Below, in pieces: positions 9,080 to 17,713 of a DNA stretch of 40,523 nucleotides. The DNA is from Planctomyces sp. GTDB lineage: Bacteria; Planctomycetota; Planctomycetia; Planctomycetales; Planctomycetaceae. The stretch spans positions 1-40,523 of the forward strand of contig JAIXUU010000103.1 of NCBI GenBank assembly GCA_027483405.1. The letters are read 5' to 3'. The position numbers were made by a program, and so were the translations under genes. The notes under the pieces are model-generated. The model was given only the letters and a program-made list of their open reading frames with translations, was not told where the DNA came from and made no database searches. How positions within the stretch are numbered: position 1 is the stretch's first letter; the number at the start of each line of letters is the position of its first letter.

Positions 9080-10654
9080 ATGAGTCATGTTCTGATTGTC
9101 GACGATGAACCGGCAATCTGCTGGGGGCTGGCGCGGCTTTGCCGTCAACTGGGTTGTACCTCGACGATTGCTGCGACAGCCGAAGAGGCACTGGAATGCA
9201 GCCGGCGTGAGAGTTTTGACGTGGTCTTTCTTGATGTTCGGCTGCCGGGGAAATCGGGGCTGGAGATACTCGAAACGATCCGGCAGCAGAGCGCTTTCCC
9301 GAGAATTATTGTGATGACCGCTTATGGGCAGCTTTCAACAGCCGTTGATGCTGTGAGAAAAGGGGCCTTTGAGTATCTGGTGAAGCCATTTTCTCTCAGC
9401 CATGTCGAACGACTGCTTGAACGGATCATTCCTGCCACCCATGCTGCATCGGCAGGAACTGATCAGGCGGAGGATTCTAAGCCCTCGTTGAACAACGCAC
9501 AAAAGCTCGACGAGAACCGATTTGAGCTGAACCCCCCTGAAGCCAAAGTGAATCAACTGGTGGGTTCTTCGCCCGTCATGCAGGAGGTTTTTCGACAGAT
9601 TGCCCTGGTGTCGGCATCTGAAGCCTGCGTACATATTCATGGGGAAAGTGGGACAGGCAAGGAACTCGCGGCCCGGGCGATTCATCATTACAGCGGGCGA
9701 GAGAAAGGGCCTTTTGTGCCGGTCAATCTGGCGGCACTGAATCCCGCATTGGCCGAAAGCGAGCTGTTCGGACATGTGAAAGGTGCCTACACCGGAGCCG
9801 ATCTCTCCCGCCGGGGAGTTTTTGATCAGGCGGCTGGCGGTACGGTTTTCCTTGATGAAGTGGCCGATATTCCGCCAGCCCTGCAGGTGAAACTTTTGCG
9901 AGCACTTGAAGAGCGTGAGATCTGGCCTGTGGGGGCGGATCAGCCTCACCGCGTCGATTTTCGGTTGATCTCAGCGACCAATCAGAATCTGCTCGATGCT
10001 GTGCGGAGTGGTCAGTTCCGTCACGATCTGTATTACCGGCTGGTGACGTTCCAGCTGGAGCTTCCTCCATTGCGTGATCGCGTGGCCGACATTCCTGATC
10101 TGGCCAGGCATTTCCTCAAGCAGGTCGCGTCCAAGAGATCCCATCTGGAATTCACCACGGAGTTTCTAGCGGCGTTGCAAGAGCGGCCATGGCATGGGAA
10201 TGTGCGGGAACTTCGCAATGCGATTGAACATGCCTTGATCATGTCGCCAGTGGCCTCACCCGCACCCTGGCATCTACCGGCAGCTATGGCACCACTTGAA
10301 GTTCCGGTCGGTGCTGCGTCGCAAGTGAATTCGGCAACCTCGCCATTTCACCAGGCCAATCCCACAGCCGAAACAAAAGGAGAACAGGATCCGCTCACAG
10401 TCGCTGTTCGGCAATGGGCGAAGACGAGGCTTCAGGAAGCGAAACTGCAGGCCAACCTCGCGATTGAAGCGGCACCTCAACTCGAAGATGCTGGATTGCA
10501 TGCCCGCTTTCTGGCTCAAGCAGAAGCGGAACTGTTTCAAACAATTCTGCATCAATGTCGGCAGAATATGTCCGAAGCTGCAAGACTTTTGGGGATTCAC
10601 CGCACGACGCTCAAGCGAAAACTCGAAGAGTTTGGGCTGATGGCTGATGATTGA
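9080..10654 (+). CDS. NtrC-family sigma-54-dependent response regulator (orphan)
   Basis: The start ATG at 9080 is fixed by AAGGAG (9065-9070, 9-nt spacer) and by the receiver domain beginning MSHVLIVDDEP. The 524-aa protein has three domains. Residues 1-120 are a receiver with D8/D9, phospho-acceptor D52, T80 and K102. Residues ~160-395 are an AAA+ activator with Walker A GESGTGKE at 188-195, the sigma-54-contacting GAYTGA loop at 235-240 (Tyr replaces the usual Phe, a common variant) and Walker B D259-E260. The C-terminal Fis-type helix-turn-helix reads SEAARLLGIHRTTLKRKLEE. It therefore activates RNA polymerase-sigma54 promoters after phosphorylation by a histidine kinase. No kinase is encoded nearby, so its signal is unknown. 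Confidence 0.94.
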   Translation: MSHVLIVDDEPAICWGLARLCRQLGCTSTIAATAEEALECSRRESFDVVFLDVRLPGKSGLEILETIRQQSAFPRIIVMTAYGQLSTAVDAVRKGAFEYLVKPFSLSHVERLLERIIPATHAASAGTDQAEDSKPSLNNAQKLDENRFELNPPEAKVNQLVGSSPVMQEVFRQIALVSASEACVHIHGESGTGKELAARAIHHYSGREKGPFVPVNLAALNPALAESELFGHVKGAYTGADLSRRGVFDQAAGGTVFLDEVADIPPALQVKLLRALEEREIWPVGADQPHRVDFRLISATNQNLLDAVRSGQFRHDLYYRLVTFQLELPPLRDRVADIPDLARHFLKQVASKRSHLEFTTEFLAALQERPWHGNVRELRNAIEHALIMSPVASPAPWHLPAAMAPLEVPVGAASQVNSATSPFHQANPTAETKGEQDPLTVAVRQWAKTRLQEAKLQANLAIEAAPQLEDAGLHARFLAQAEAELFQTILHQCRQNMSEAARLLGIHRTTLKRKLEEFGLMADD

Positions 10655-10681
10655 AATGTCACTGAATCTTGCGGGAGAGGC

Positions 10682-11077
10682 TCAGGAAGCTGCTTTGCCA
10701 GTCACTTCTTCGGGCAATCGTTGAATGCGTCCTTCACGATCGAGGCAAGCCAGCGTGCTGGTGCCGGTGGCGATTTTTACATCGCCCCGCAGGAGCTGAT
10801 ACTCGTGCTCGATCTTGCACATGGAAACCTGGGTCACAATCGTCCTTAAGGTGAGTACATCATCGTAAAAGGCAGGCGAATGGTATTGGCACCCGATGCG
10901 TGCTACCACGAGAAAAATGCCAGCGGCTTCCATCTCTTTATAAGAGCCGCCCTGAGCGCGGAGCAGTTCGATGCGGCCCATTTCAAAGTACTTGAAAAAG
11001 TTGGCATGGTGCAGAAAGCCCATCGCATCGGTCTCTGAATACCGCACGCGAATCTCAATGGTGTGTTCCTGAAGCAT
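10682..11077 (-). CDS. YbgC/4-hydroxybenzoyl-CoA-type acyl-CoA thioesterase
   Basis: A hotdog-fold thioesterase of 131 aa that hydrolyses acyl-CoA esters in the cytoplasm. The family signature is complete: VRYSETDAMGFLHHANFFKY, with the catalytic Asp of ETD near residue 17, as in E. coli YbgC. The start at 11077 is preferred because it matches the family's N-terminus and has AAAGGAG upstream, although the 12-nt spacer is long. An in-frame ATG at 11146-11144 would add 23 residues and would overlap the stop of a small upstream minus-strand ORF as TGATG; this alternative is open. The gene is convergent with the NtrC-type regulator, only 27 bp separating their stops. Substrate chain length is not predictable. 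Confidence 0.87.
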   Translation of the reverse strand: MLQEHTIEIRVRYSETDAMGFLHHANFFKYFEMGRIELLRAQGGSYKEMEAAGIFLVVARIGCQYHSPAFYDDVLTLRTIVTQVSMCKIEHEYQLLRGDVKIATGTSTLACLDREGRIQRLPEEVTGKAAS

Positions 11078-11145
11078 GCCTACAAGTTCTCCTTTCGAGA
11101 TTTCCAGTCTGCCTGAGGCGATGGAAGTCACCTCGGCACTGATCA

Positions 11146-11295
11146 TCAGGCGATCATAGAAAGTTCGACGCTGTCTGTCTCGGAACGGGGCAGACCAAGC
11201 CCTTTTTCAATCACGCTGACCAGAGGTTCGATTCCCGGCAGCTCTGCCCAAATAAATTGCTTTTGCGTGCATCTGGATGCTGGCTTTCGCAGCAT
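11146..11295 (-). CDS. possible small protein upstream of the thioesterase
   Basis: A 49-codon minus-strand frame from ATG 11295-11293 to TGA 11148-11146. Its second half reads like ordinary protein (FIWAELPGIEPLVSVIEKG) with codon use like the neighbours. Its stop overlaps an in-frame ATG of the thioesterase as TGATG, the arrangement typical of translational coupling. Against it, the ribosome-binding site is weak (AGGG 5 nt upstream), no family is recognised and the first dozen residues look non-coding. It could also be the remnant of a decayed gene. Confidence 0.25.
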   Translation of the reverse strand: MLRKPASRCTQKQFIWAELPGIEPLVSVIEKGLGLPRSETDSVELSMIA

Positions 11296-11549
11296 GATCC
11301 CTGTTCTGAAAGCCTTCGTCCATGGATTTTATGCGAACGGATGTTCCGTTATTCGTTTCAAGAAAATTTATCGAATAGTTGTAAGGTGAATCAAAATAAT
11401 GTGTTGTGGGATTCTTAAAAGTCGCTTTGTGTGGTTATCAATCCTATTCAATAATTTGATTGTGGATACAAAGTGCATGTCGGCATGTTCTTTGCAGCCA
11501 AAGTCAATTTGTTGTTTTTCCCCATTTTTCCCGTGACTGGAGTTTGAGG
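11296..11549. promoter_or_regulatory. AT-rich upstream region of the DUF1559 gene with operator-like inverted repeat
   Basis: This stretch is noticeably more AT-rich than the coding regions. It contains an inverted repeat AACGGA-TGT-TCCGTT at 11336-11350, a plausible dimeric regulator site. GGAG at 11539-11542 with a 7-nt spacer is the ribosome-binding site. No exact promoter boxes could be assigned. Confidence 0.35.
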
Positions 11550-12650
11550 ATGAAGTCTGAAGCTGGTCTTCGCCGTGGTTTTACGTTGATTGAATTGCTG
11601 GTGGTGATTGCGATTATCGCGATCCTGATTGCGCTCCTCCTGCCCGCTGTTCAGCAGGCTCGGGAAGCGGCCCGCAGGACACAGTGCCGCAATAACCTGA
11701 AGCAACTGGGCCTGGCAGTTCACAACTATGTCGACGTGTTTGGTTGCCTGCCTTCGAACCTTCGTCGCGACTCACGGGGTTGGACATCCCGTTCATGGCT
11801 CTGCGCCATTCTTCCGCAGATCGATCAGGCAGCGGCTTTCAATTCTCTCACATTTTCGGGGACCGATTTTGACAATGCATCTGGTGGTGGACCGAATCTC
11901 AACTGGCGAGTTGTGTCTTCATTGCGAGTCCCGGGCGTGAATTGCCCCAGCAGTCCCTTGCCGACGACTTACACCGCCACAGCCAGTACAGGATCGACCA
12001 CAGCCGGTGCGCCGGCCACGTACCCCTTTCAGATTTCCGACTACGTGGGAATCTCGGGTGCTTACTTTGTGCCTGGAACATCCACGATCACTTCACCCAG
12101 TTTCTTTGGCAATGGCTACAAGAATGATTCGGGGATGATCACCCAGGTGGTGGGAACGACTGGGACAACCTGGAGCGGACGCGGCCCTGTCCGTTTTGCA
12201 GATGTGATTGATGGGACATCGAATACCGTGATGGCGGGTGAAGTTTCCGATTTCTTCCGGGCTTCGAATGGCAGTCAGTGGGATGTTCGCCCGGGTTTTG
12301 AAGCCGCCGGTTATGCTTACAACAGTTCGTGTGGCTATGGCGCAACGACAGGTGTTTTCTCGGGCGGAATGCTTTCATCCGGCCGCTTTGTCGGAGCCGG
12401 GAACTTTACCAACGAAGTGACCTTTAACATTGCGATCCCGATGGCTCCGATCAATGACACCACCAACTCGGGCTGGCAGCGTTGCCTTTCCATTTCCAAT
12501 AACGGAGCACTCCGTTCGGCACATACGGGGGGAGCTCATGTTCTGTTGGGTGATGGCGGCGTTCGCTTTCTGTCTCAGAACATCGACTTTAATGGCACCT
12601 TTATGGCTCTGATGGGTAAGAGCGATTCAGCCATTGTTGGTGAGTTCTAG
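11550..12650 (+). CDS. DUF1559 pilin-like (type II secretion pseudopilin) protein
   Basis: The 366-aa product begins with a type IV pilin-like prepilin leader: RRGFTLIE, with G10 as the peptidase cleavage site, F11 the mature N-terminus and E15 the conserved Glu+5. A hydrophobic helix (LLVVIAIIAILIALLLP) and the charged QQAREAARRTQCRNNLKQLG segment follow. The body is DUF1559, and near the C-terminus H325-x9-D335-G336 is the planctomycete H-x9-DG motif. Hundreds of paralogues occur in planctomycete genomes and are thought to form surface or secretion-associated fibres. Start 11550 is chosen by GGAG and by the leader; the longer open frame to 11460 lacks a leader. A small lipoprotein gene follows, the common pairing for this family. 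Confidence 0.95.
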   Translation: MKSEAGLRRGFTLIELLVVIAIIAILIALLLPAVQQAREAARRTQCRNNLKQLGLAVHNYVDVFGCLPSNLRRDSRGWTSRSWLCAILPQIDQAAAFNSLTFSGTDFDNASGGGPNLNWRVVSSLRVPGVNCPSSPLPTTYTATASTGSTTAGAPATYPFQISDYVGISGAYFVPGTSTITSPSFFGNGYKNDSGMITQVVGTTGTTWSGRGPVRFADVIDGTSNTVMAGEVSDFFRASNGSQWDVRPGFEAAGYAYNSSCGYGATTGVFSGGMLSSGRFVGAGNFTNEVTFNIAIPMAPINDTTNSGWQRCLSISNNGALRSAHTGGAHVLLGDGGVRFLSQNIDFNGTFMALMGKSDSAIVGEF

Positions 12651-12765
12651 GTTGCGATGGATCCCTTTCGATGCTCCCGGCGGTGCCCATCAGCGGGCAC
12701 CTGACCGGAGCTGCTTTCTCATCTTGGAAATACTCCCAGGCAATTTTTCATTTCGGAAACTGTCA

Positions 12766-13167
12766 ATGTCCATTGCTTCCCTGCGGTGCCAGTTTTTGGT
12801 CGTGATGATCGGTGCGATATTCCTTGGGGGTTGTGGTGGTGCACCGACTCCCACACTGGCACCAGTATCTGGCCGGGTTTCGAAAAATGGGGCTCCGATA
12901 GCGAATGCGAATGTGACGTTCTCTCCGCTGGCCAAAGGCCGACCCTCTTCTGCAACAACGGCGAGTGATGGGTCATTTACTCTGCTCTATGTGGCCAATC
13001 AACCCGGTGCCACTTTGGGGAAGCATCGGGTCACGATTGAGTTTCCAGCAATCGCATCGAGCAACAGTCCCGATGCAGCGCCACTTCCTCCACCACCGCC
13101 GTATCTGGTTCCTGAAGAGGTCGAAGTGGTCACGGGTGAGAACTCATTCCAGTTCACGATCCCTTAA
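12766..13167 (+). CDS. small secreted lipoprotein with carboxypeptidase-regulatory-like domain
   Basis: A 133-aa protein with a lipoprotein signal peptide: a hydrophobic stretch then lipobox LGGC ending at C23. The mature part (PVSGRVSKNGAPIANANVTF...) has the pattern of a transthyretin-like/carboxypeptidase-regulatory beta-sandwich, then a Pro-rich segment and a short C-terminal strand. Start 12766 has CGGAAA upstream and gives the signal peptide directly; the frame is open further back to 12634 but overlaps the DUF1559 stop without leader features. Such small lipoproteins commonly follow DUF1559 genes in planctomycetes, so the two probably act together at the cell surface. Its exact function is unknown. 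Confidence 0.8.
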   Translation: MSIASLRCQFLVVMIGAIFLGGCGGAPTPTLAPVSGRVSKNGAPIANANVTFSPLAKGRPSSATTASDGSFTLLYVANQPGATLGKHRVTIEFPAIASSNSPDAAPLPPPPPYLVPEEVEVVTGENSFQFTIP

Positions 13168-13350
13168 ACGATTTCTGAGAGCTGCCTCGGCCACACGTGG
13201 GGTTCACATCGTTTCCAGAGAGGAGGGTCTGGAGAATTGCTGCCAGCGGGATTAGTCTGAAAGCTGAAATCTTGGTGGATACGATCTGGCAGGTCATGAA
13301 ATCAATTCGTCGATCCGCATGGCCAGGTTCCCGCTGGCGGAAGCAAACTG

Positions 13351-14673
13351 ATGTGGACGATGGAACCTCGCGCAAAAACAACTCCCTCGCGAAAAGCGCT
13401 GCGGGAACTCGTTCCACAAAACTTGCGCTATGCCCGTTTCAATCGGCATGAGATTGCGGGTTCGCTGGGGGACTTGGGGACATTTCTGCCGCTATTGGTC
13501 GGGATGTCAGCGCAGAATGGTTTGAACTTCGCCTCGGCACTCTTCTTCGCCGGTCTGTTCAACATTGTGACCGGGCTGACCTTCTCGATACCCATGGCTG
13601 TTCAGCCCATGAAAGCCATTGCAGCGGTCGCTCTGACAGAAGGGCTTACCACACCTCAGATTCTCGCGGCGGGAGCGACGGTCAGTCTCATCATCCTCAT
13701 CCTGGGATTATCCGGCGGGATTAACTGGCTCAATCGGATTGTGCCCCGCTCGGTCGTGCGTGGTTTGCAACTGGCACTGGGCCTGACACTTCTCATGAAG
13801 GGGATGCAGATGGTTTCGGCCACCAGGCAATGGTGGGGACTGGATAGCTATCTCATGGGCCTGTGCTGTGCAGTGATTGTGCTACTGCTGTTCTTCTCGC
13901 GTCGAATTCCTGCTGCATTATTGCTGTTTGGAATCGGGATGATGATCACGGTCATCCATCAGCCGACGATGTGGAAGAATCTTGGGTTGGGCCTGACATT
14001 TCCTGCCTGGTCGCCCATTGCCATCAATGATTTTGTCACGGCATTCCCGAAAGCGGCTCTCCCACAGATTCCATTGACGACGCTGAATTCGGTCATTGCG
14101 GTCTGTGCTCTTTCGGTCGATCTTTTTCCTACTCGCGCTGCCGATCCGCGCAAGGTTTCCATCAGTGTCGGCATGATGAATCTGGTGGCCTGCTGGTTTG
14201 GTGGCATGCCCATGTGTCATGGAGCAGGAGGGTTGGCAGGCCAGTACCGCTTTGGCGCCAGGACGAATGGTTCCATTCTGTTTCTGGGGGCTGTCAAGAT
14301 GCTGCTGGCGATCACACTGGGGGCCTCGCTCATGGCGATTTGCCAGTCATTTCCCCAGAGTGTCCTGGGAGTGATGCTGGCCTTCAGCGGCATGGAACTG
14401 GCGCTTGTCTGTCGTGATCAAACCAGCCGCAGCGATGCCTTTACGATGCTGCTAACGACGGGAGCCTGCCTGGGCCTCAACAACATTGCCATTGGCTTTA
14501 TGCTGGGCCTGGCGATGGCCTATTGCCTGAAACTCGGCTGGTTTCGGCTGGAAGATCGTGGTGAAGATGTTCACTCGACGGCAACACCTCTTCCGACGAC
14601 CGATGCCAGCGGATCGACACCAGACTCCTCTGATTCTGCCACTGTGAACCATTCTGCAGGGATTCGACGATGA
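13351..14673 (+). CDS. MOT1-type sulfate/molybdate transporter
   Basis: A 440-aa polytopic membrane protein with about ten to eleven hydrophobic helices. Two signatures of the MOT1 group (SLC26/SulP-related) are clear: SLGDLGTFLPLLVG near residues 34-47 and PMAVQPMKAIAAVAL near residues 77-91, plus GMPMCHGAGGLAGQYRFGAR in the second half. Members import molybdate or sulfate across the inner membrane. GGAAG lies 7 nt before the ATG at 13351; an ATG at 13360 is an alternative. There is no STAS domain, consistent with MOT1 rather than classical SulP. The C-terminal ~35 residues are polar and Ser/Thr-rich. The stop overlaps the next start as ATGA, so the downstream hydrolase is translationally coupled, although its function seems unrelated. 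Confidence 0.87.
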   Translation: MWTMEPRAKTTPSRKALRELVPQNLRYARFNRHEIAGSLGDLGTFLPLLVGMSAQNGLNFASALFFAGLFNIVTGLTFSIPMAVQPMKAIAAVALTEGLTTPQILAAGATVSLIILILGLSGGINWLNRIVPRSVVRGLQLALGLTLLMKGMQMVSATRQWWGLDSYLMGLCCAVIVLLLFFSRRIPAALLLFGIGMMITVIHQPTMWKNLGLGLTFPAWSPIAINDFVTAFPKAALPQIPLTTLNSVIAVCALSVDLFPTRAADPRKVSISVGMMNLVACWFGGMPMCHGAGGLAGQYRFGARTNGSILFLGAVKMLLAITLGASLMAICQSFPQSVLGVMLAFSGMELALVCRDQTSRSDAFTMLLTTGACLGLNNIAIGFMLGLAMAYCLKLGWFRLEDRGEDVHSTATPLPTTDASGSTPDSSDSATVNHSAGIRR

Positions 14674-15872
14674 ACCGCATCAATTCGTTTCGCTATCGCT
14701 CTATTGGATTACTGACGTTGTGCTGCAGTGGATTGTTTGCAACTGCCGCCAGCGGGCAAGCGAACTCCGAGCCGACTTCGAATGCACCAGCCGCAGCGGC
14801 TCCCTCAAGTGAGCAGAAGCCGGTCTATTTCGAGCAGGATGTGGCAGCTTCGAATCCACTGAGAAATGCCCAGGCAGCCGAGCTCGAACGCTACATTGCT
14901 CACTTGAAATCCGATACTTCGCGGCTGAATCAGATTCTCCAGCCCGATTATACCTCAATCGAGAAGTATCAGGCTTCGGTCGAACCTTACCGCCGCGCCT
15001 TTGCTCAATCGATCGGATATCCCCCGCCGGGTGCAGTTCCTGCCGAGCCGGCTCAATTCGAGAAGATCGGCGAAGATACGATCGGCATCTACTACCGCGC
15101 TATCATCCCCGTCCTGCCCGAAGTTCACGCGGAAGGAATCTATATCACTCCCAAGCATGTTTCAAAGCCGGCACCACTGGTCATTGCTATGCACGGTGGA
15201 GGTGGCTCGCCAGAAGTGGCACTTTTCAAAGGAGGAGCCAACTACCACGATATGGTGCGTGGTGGTGTCAAACGCGGTTATGTCGTGTTTGCACCGCAGC
15301 ATCTCTTTAAAGCCGATGCTTATCCTGCCGATATCCGCCGCCAGATCGACAATCGGCTCAGGCATCAGGGAACGAGCATTACGGCTGTCGAGATCGCGAA
15401 AATCACACGCAGCCTCGATGTTCTCTTGCAGCGTCCTGAAGTTGATCCCAAGCGAGTGGCGATGGTCGGGCTGTCGTATGGAGGCTTTTATACACTCGTC
15501 ACGACGGCACTGGAGCCTCGGATTCAAGTCGCGGCTTCAAGTTGCTATTACGGTGTGCAGGAGAGCCGCTATCGAGAAAATGAGCTTTCCGTCCCGAGTG
15601 ATTTCTGCTTCATGGATCGCTTTTCGCTTTTTCGCGATGATGATCTCGTGGCTCTGATTGCACCTCGCCCGCTCCATATTCAGGCAGGGAAAAAAGATGG
15701 AGTTCACCACCGGGAAGCTGGAATCGAGATGGCGCTGCGCTCAGCGAGTTACTACGAAAAACTGGGGAAGAAGACGAACTTCGAGCATCTCGTGTTTGAA
15801 GGGGGCCACGAGTTTCACGATACCAGCGCCTGGGCCTTTGTGGATCAGCATCTCCAGGGACTTTCGCGTTGA
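14670..15872 (+). CDS. secreted alpha/beta hydrolase (dienelactone/peptidase S9-like)
   Basis: The 400-aa protein has a signal peptide (residues ~11-29, IGLLTLCCSGLFATAASG) and a Pro/Ala-rich linker before a catalytic domain from ~residue 120. The oxyanion strand reads LVIAMHGGGGSPE. A complete catalytic triad can be proposed: nucleophile S269 in GLSYGG, acid D343 in GKKDGVHH and base H380 in GGHEFHD. This is the S9/dienelactone hydrolase arrangement, with unknown ester or peptide substrate. AGGGA precedes the ATG by 8 nt, and the start overlaps the transporter stop (ATGA). Planctomycetes use such secreted esterases in polysaccharide deacetylation, but that is only one possibility. Confidence 0.88.
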   Translation: MNRINSFRYRSIGLLTLCCSGLFATAASGQANSEPTSNAPAAAAPSSEQKPVYFEQDVAASNPLRNAQAAELERYIAHLKSDTSRLNQILQPDYTSIEKYQASVEPYRRAFAQSIGYPPPGAVPAEPAQFEKIGEDTIGIYYRAIIPVLPEVHAEGIYITPKHVSKPAPLVIAMHGGGGSPEVALFKGGANYHDMVRGGVKRGYVVFAPQHLFKADAYPADIRRQIDNRLRHQGTSITAVEIAKITRSLDVLLQRPEVDPKRVAMVGLSYGGFYTLVTTALEPRIQVAASSCYYGVQESRYRENELSVPSDFCFMDRFSLFRDDDLVALIAPRPLHIQAGKKDGVHHREAGIEMALRSASYYEKLGKKTNFEHLVFEGGHEFHDTSAWAFVDQHLQGLSR

Positions 15873-15998
15873 CAGACGCATCAGAGTCTTTAAGACGTCT
15901 CTATCAGTGATTTCGTTATATAGCCTCGGGTCTGCCAGACGGCATCTTTTGCTCACATCGCAGGCTTAAGTCGAGATTTTTCGGGAAGTGAGTTGAGG

Positions 15999-16934
15999 AT
16001 GTGTTTTCGTCTACTGGCCTTGATGGTTCTGTTGATTGGTCTCGTGGCTCCATCAGGAGCGGCAGAGATTGTCCCGACGTATGCGAATGTGCGATATGGG
16101 CCGCACGAGCGACAGGTGCTGGATTTTTACCAGGCCAAGTCACCAGTGGCTGGAATGAAGGAAGCGGAACCGGAAGAGACTTTTCCTGTTTTGTTTTTTA
16201 TACATAGCGGTGGCTGGAATGTCGGTGACAAGGCCCGGCCCGATTTTCTCGAACTGGCCTTGAAATCGGGTGTCTCTGTCGTCTCGATTAACTACCGGTA
16301 TATACAGCATGGAGTTGCCGGTGGGGTCAAGCCGCCCGTCAAAGCTCCTTTGGAAGATGCGGCTCTAGCGCTGCAATTCACCCGGAGTCAGGCTCAGGCG
16401 TGGAAGATTGATAAGCAGCGTATTGCGTTATGTGGTGCCTCAGCCGGTGGCTTCAGTGCGTTGTGGCTGGCCTATCATGAGGACATGGCTGATCCAAAGA
16501 GTGAGAACCCTGTTCAACGGGAATCGACGCGGGTCACCTGCGTCATGGCGTTTGTGCCACAGACGACACTCGACCTGAGTCTGGCGCGCGAATGGATCCC
16601 GAACAATAACTATGGATATCACGCCTTTGGAATCTATAACCAGGAGCAGTTTCTCAAGCAGCGGGAGGAACTTTTGCCCTTTATTCAGGAGAACTCACCT
16701 TACTCGCTGGCGACTCGCGATGACCCTCCCACTTATCTGTTTTATGGTGCTCCACCCGAGATGGGTAAACCTCAGAATGATCCGCCGCATTCTGCCAACT
16801 GGAGTGTCAAGCTGGCAGAGAAACTGCGTGCGGATGGAGTGGAGTGCGAGTTCAGCTATCCGGGGGCTCCGGATGTGGCGCGGCCCAATATCTTTGATTT
16901 CTTCAAACATCACTTGAAGGTGAAAACACCATAA
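15999..16934 (+). CDS. secreted alpha/beta hydrolase (BD-FAE/carboxylesterase-like)
   Basis: The 311-aa product starts at ATG 15999 (a TTG two codons earlier is the alternative) with a signal peptide cleaved near GAA-EIV. The oxyanion motif is FIHSGGWNVGD, corresponding to HGGGW, and the nucleophile is S148 in CGASAGG, typical of bacterial carboxylesterases and BD-FAE enzymes. The C-terminal acid region reads QNDPPHSANW. The usual last catalytic His after a G-x-x motif is not obvious, since the segment is YPGAPDVARPNIFDFF; the enzyme may use a different His or be altered. It lies 126 bp after another secreted hydrolase on the same strand. Confidence 0.85.
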   Translation: MCFRLLALMVLLIGLVAPSGAAEIVPTYANVRYGPHERQVLDFYQAKSPVAGMKEAEPEETFPVLFFIHSGGWNVGDKARPDFLELALKSGVSVVSINYRYIQHGVAGGVKPPVKAPLEDAALALQFTRSQAQAWKIDKQRIALCGASAGGFSALWLAYHEDMADPKSENPVQRESTRVTCVMAFVPQTTLDLSLAREWIPNNNYGYHAFGIYNQEQFLKQREELLPFIQENSPYSLATRDDPPTYLFYGAPPEMGKPQNDPPHSANWSVKLAEKLRADGVECEFSYPGAPDVARPNIFDFFKHHLKVKTP

Positions 16935-17040
16935 GCGAGGCTTTTTCTGGTCAGAATGATGGGCGCTATCGCGGCTATATGAAAAACCTCTGACAGAGAA
17001 ATCAGCCGGTTTTCAAGCTGGAAATCCACTATTCTGTTGC

Positions 17041-17085
17041 GGTTGACTGGCCCGGTTCCAGTTGGCTGGGTGCAGGTGGTCAACC
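17041..17085. repeat. inverted repeat upstream of the small membrane protein
   Basis: Arms GGTTGAC (17041-17047) and GTCAACC (17079-17085) enclose a smaller CCAG-TTGG-CTGG hairpin. It lies 114 bp before the next start, in a 264-bp spacer with no other visible feature, and could be part of a structured leader or an operator. Confidence 0.3.
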
Positions 17086-17198
17086 CGAGTGAAAGAAGTT
17101 TGTCCGGGCGTGGTTATCCATGCATGACGAATGACAGGTCATGATTCAGGTTCCCTTTGATCACCTGAGGCCAGTCGTTCTTAAAGAATGGATGAATC

Positions 17199-17699
17199 AT
17201 GTCTTTCATGCTTGTCTTGCATGTGCTGATCAGTCTGGTTGGAATTTTGGCAGGGTTTATCGTTGCTCAAGGATTTCTGAGCAATCGTTCGCAGAAGGGG
17301 TGGAATGCCCTCTTTCTGGCCACGACGATTGCGACCAGCGTGTCCGGTTTTCTGCTGCCTGCCGACCGATTTTTGCCTTCGCATGCGTTCGGCATCATTT
17401 CGCTGGTCGTGTTGGGTGTGGCGCTGGTGGCTCGCTATGTGAAGCATGAAGCTGGTCGCTGGCGTGCGACTTATCGAGTGAATGCACTCATTGCCTTCTA
17501 TCTCAATCTGTTCGTACTGATCGTGCAGATGTTCTTGAAGATCCCGTTCTTAAAGGCTCTTGCTCCGACACAAACAGAACTTCCCTTTGCCTTGGCTCAA
17601 CTGGCATTACTGGTCGCTTTTCTGGTTGTGACTGTGCTGGCGATCAAGAGTTCACGCCACCAGAGTGTGCCGAACGCTGTGGCTCAAGTTGTTGCCTAG
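17199..17699 (+). CDS. small polytopic membrane protein of unknown function
   Basis: A 166-aa protein made mostly of about five hydrophobic helices: near residues 2-24, 36-55, 62-82, 97-117 and 128-149. Short charged loops (SNRSQKG, KHEAGRWRATYR) separate them, and a short polar C-terminus follows. No enzymatic motif is visible and I do not recognise a named family with certainty. The N-terminus begins directly in a helix, so it may be inserted without cleavage. Its stop is 15 bp from the stop of the convergent isomerase-like gene, with no terminator between them. The ribosome-binding site is weak, so the start is chosen mainly by the first helix. Confidence 0.75.
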   Translation: MSFMLVLHVLISLVGILAGFIVAQGFLSNRSQKGWNALFLATTIATSVSGFLLPADRFLPSHAFGIISLVVLGVALVARYVKHEAGRWRATYRVNALIAFYLNLFVLIVQMFLKIPFLKALAPTQTELPFALAQLALLVAFLVVTVLAIKSSRHQSVPNAVAQVVA

Positions 17700-17713
17700 A
17701 TACTCAAAGCGAT

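Noticed and set aside
11189-11249. tRNA-like pattern: GGGCAGA and TCTGCCC arms with GGTTCGATTCC
   Set aside because: Only 61 nt long, with a mismatched T stem and no D or anticodon arm; the stretch also reads as a minus-strand coding frame.
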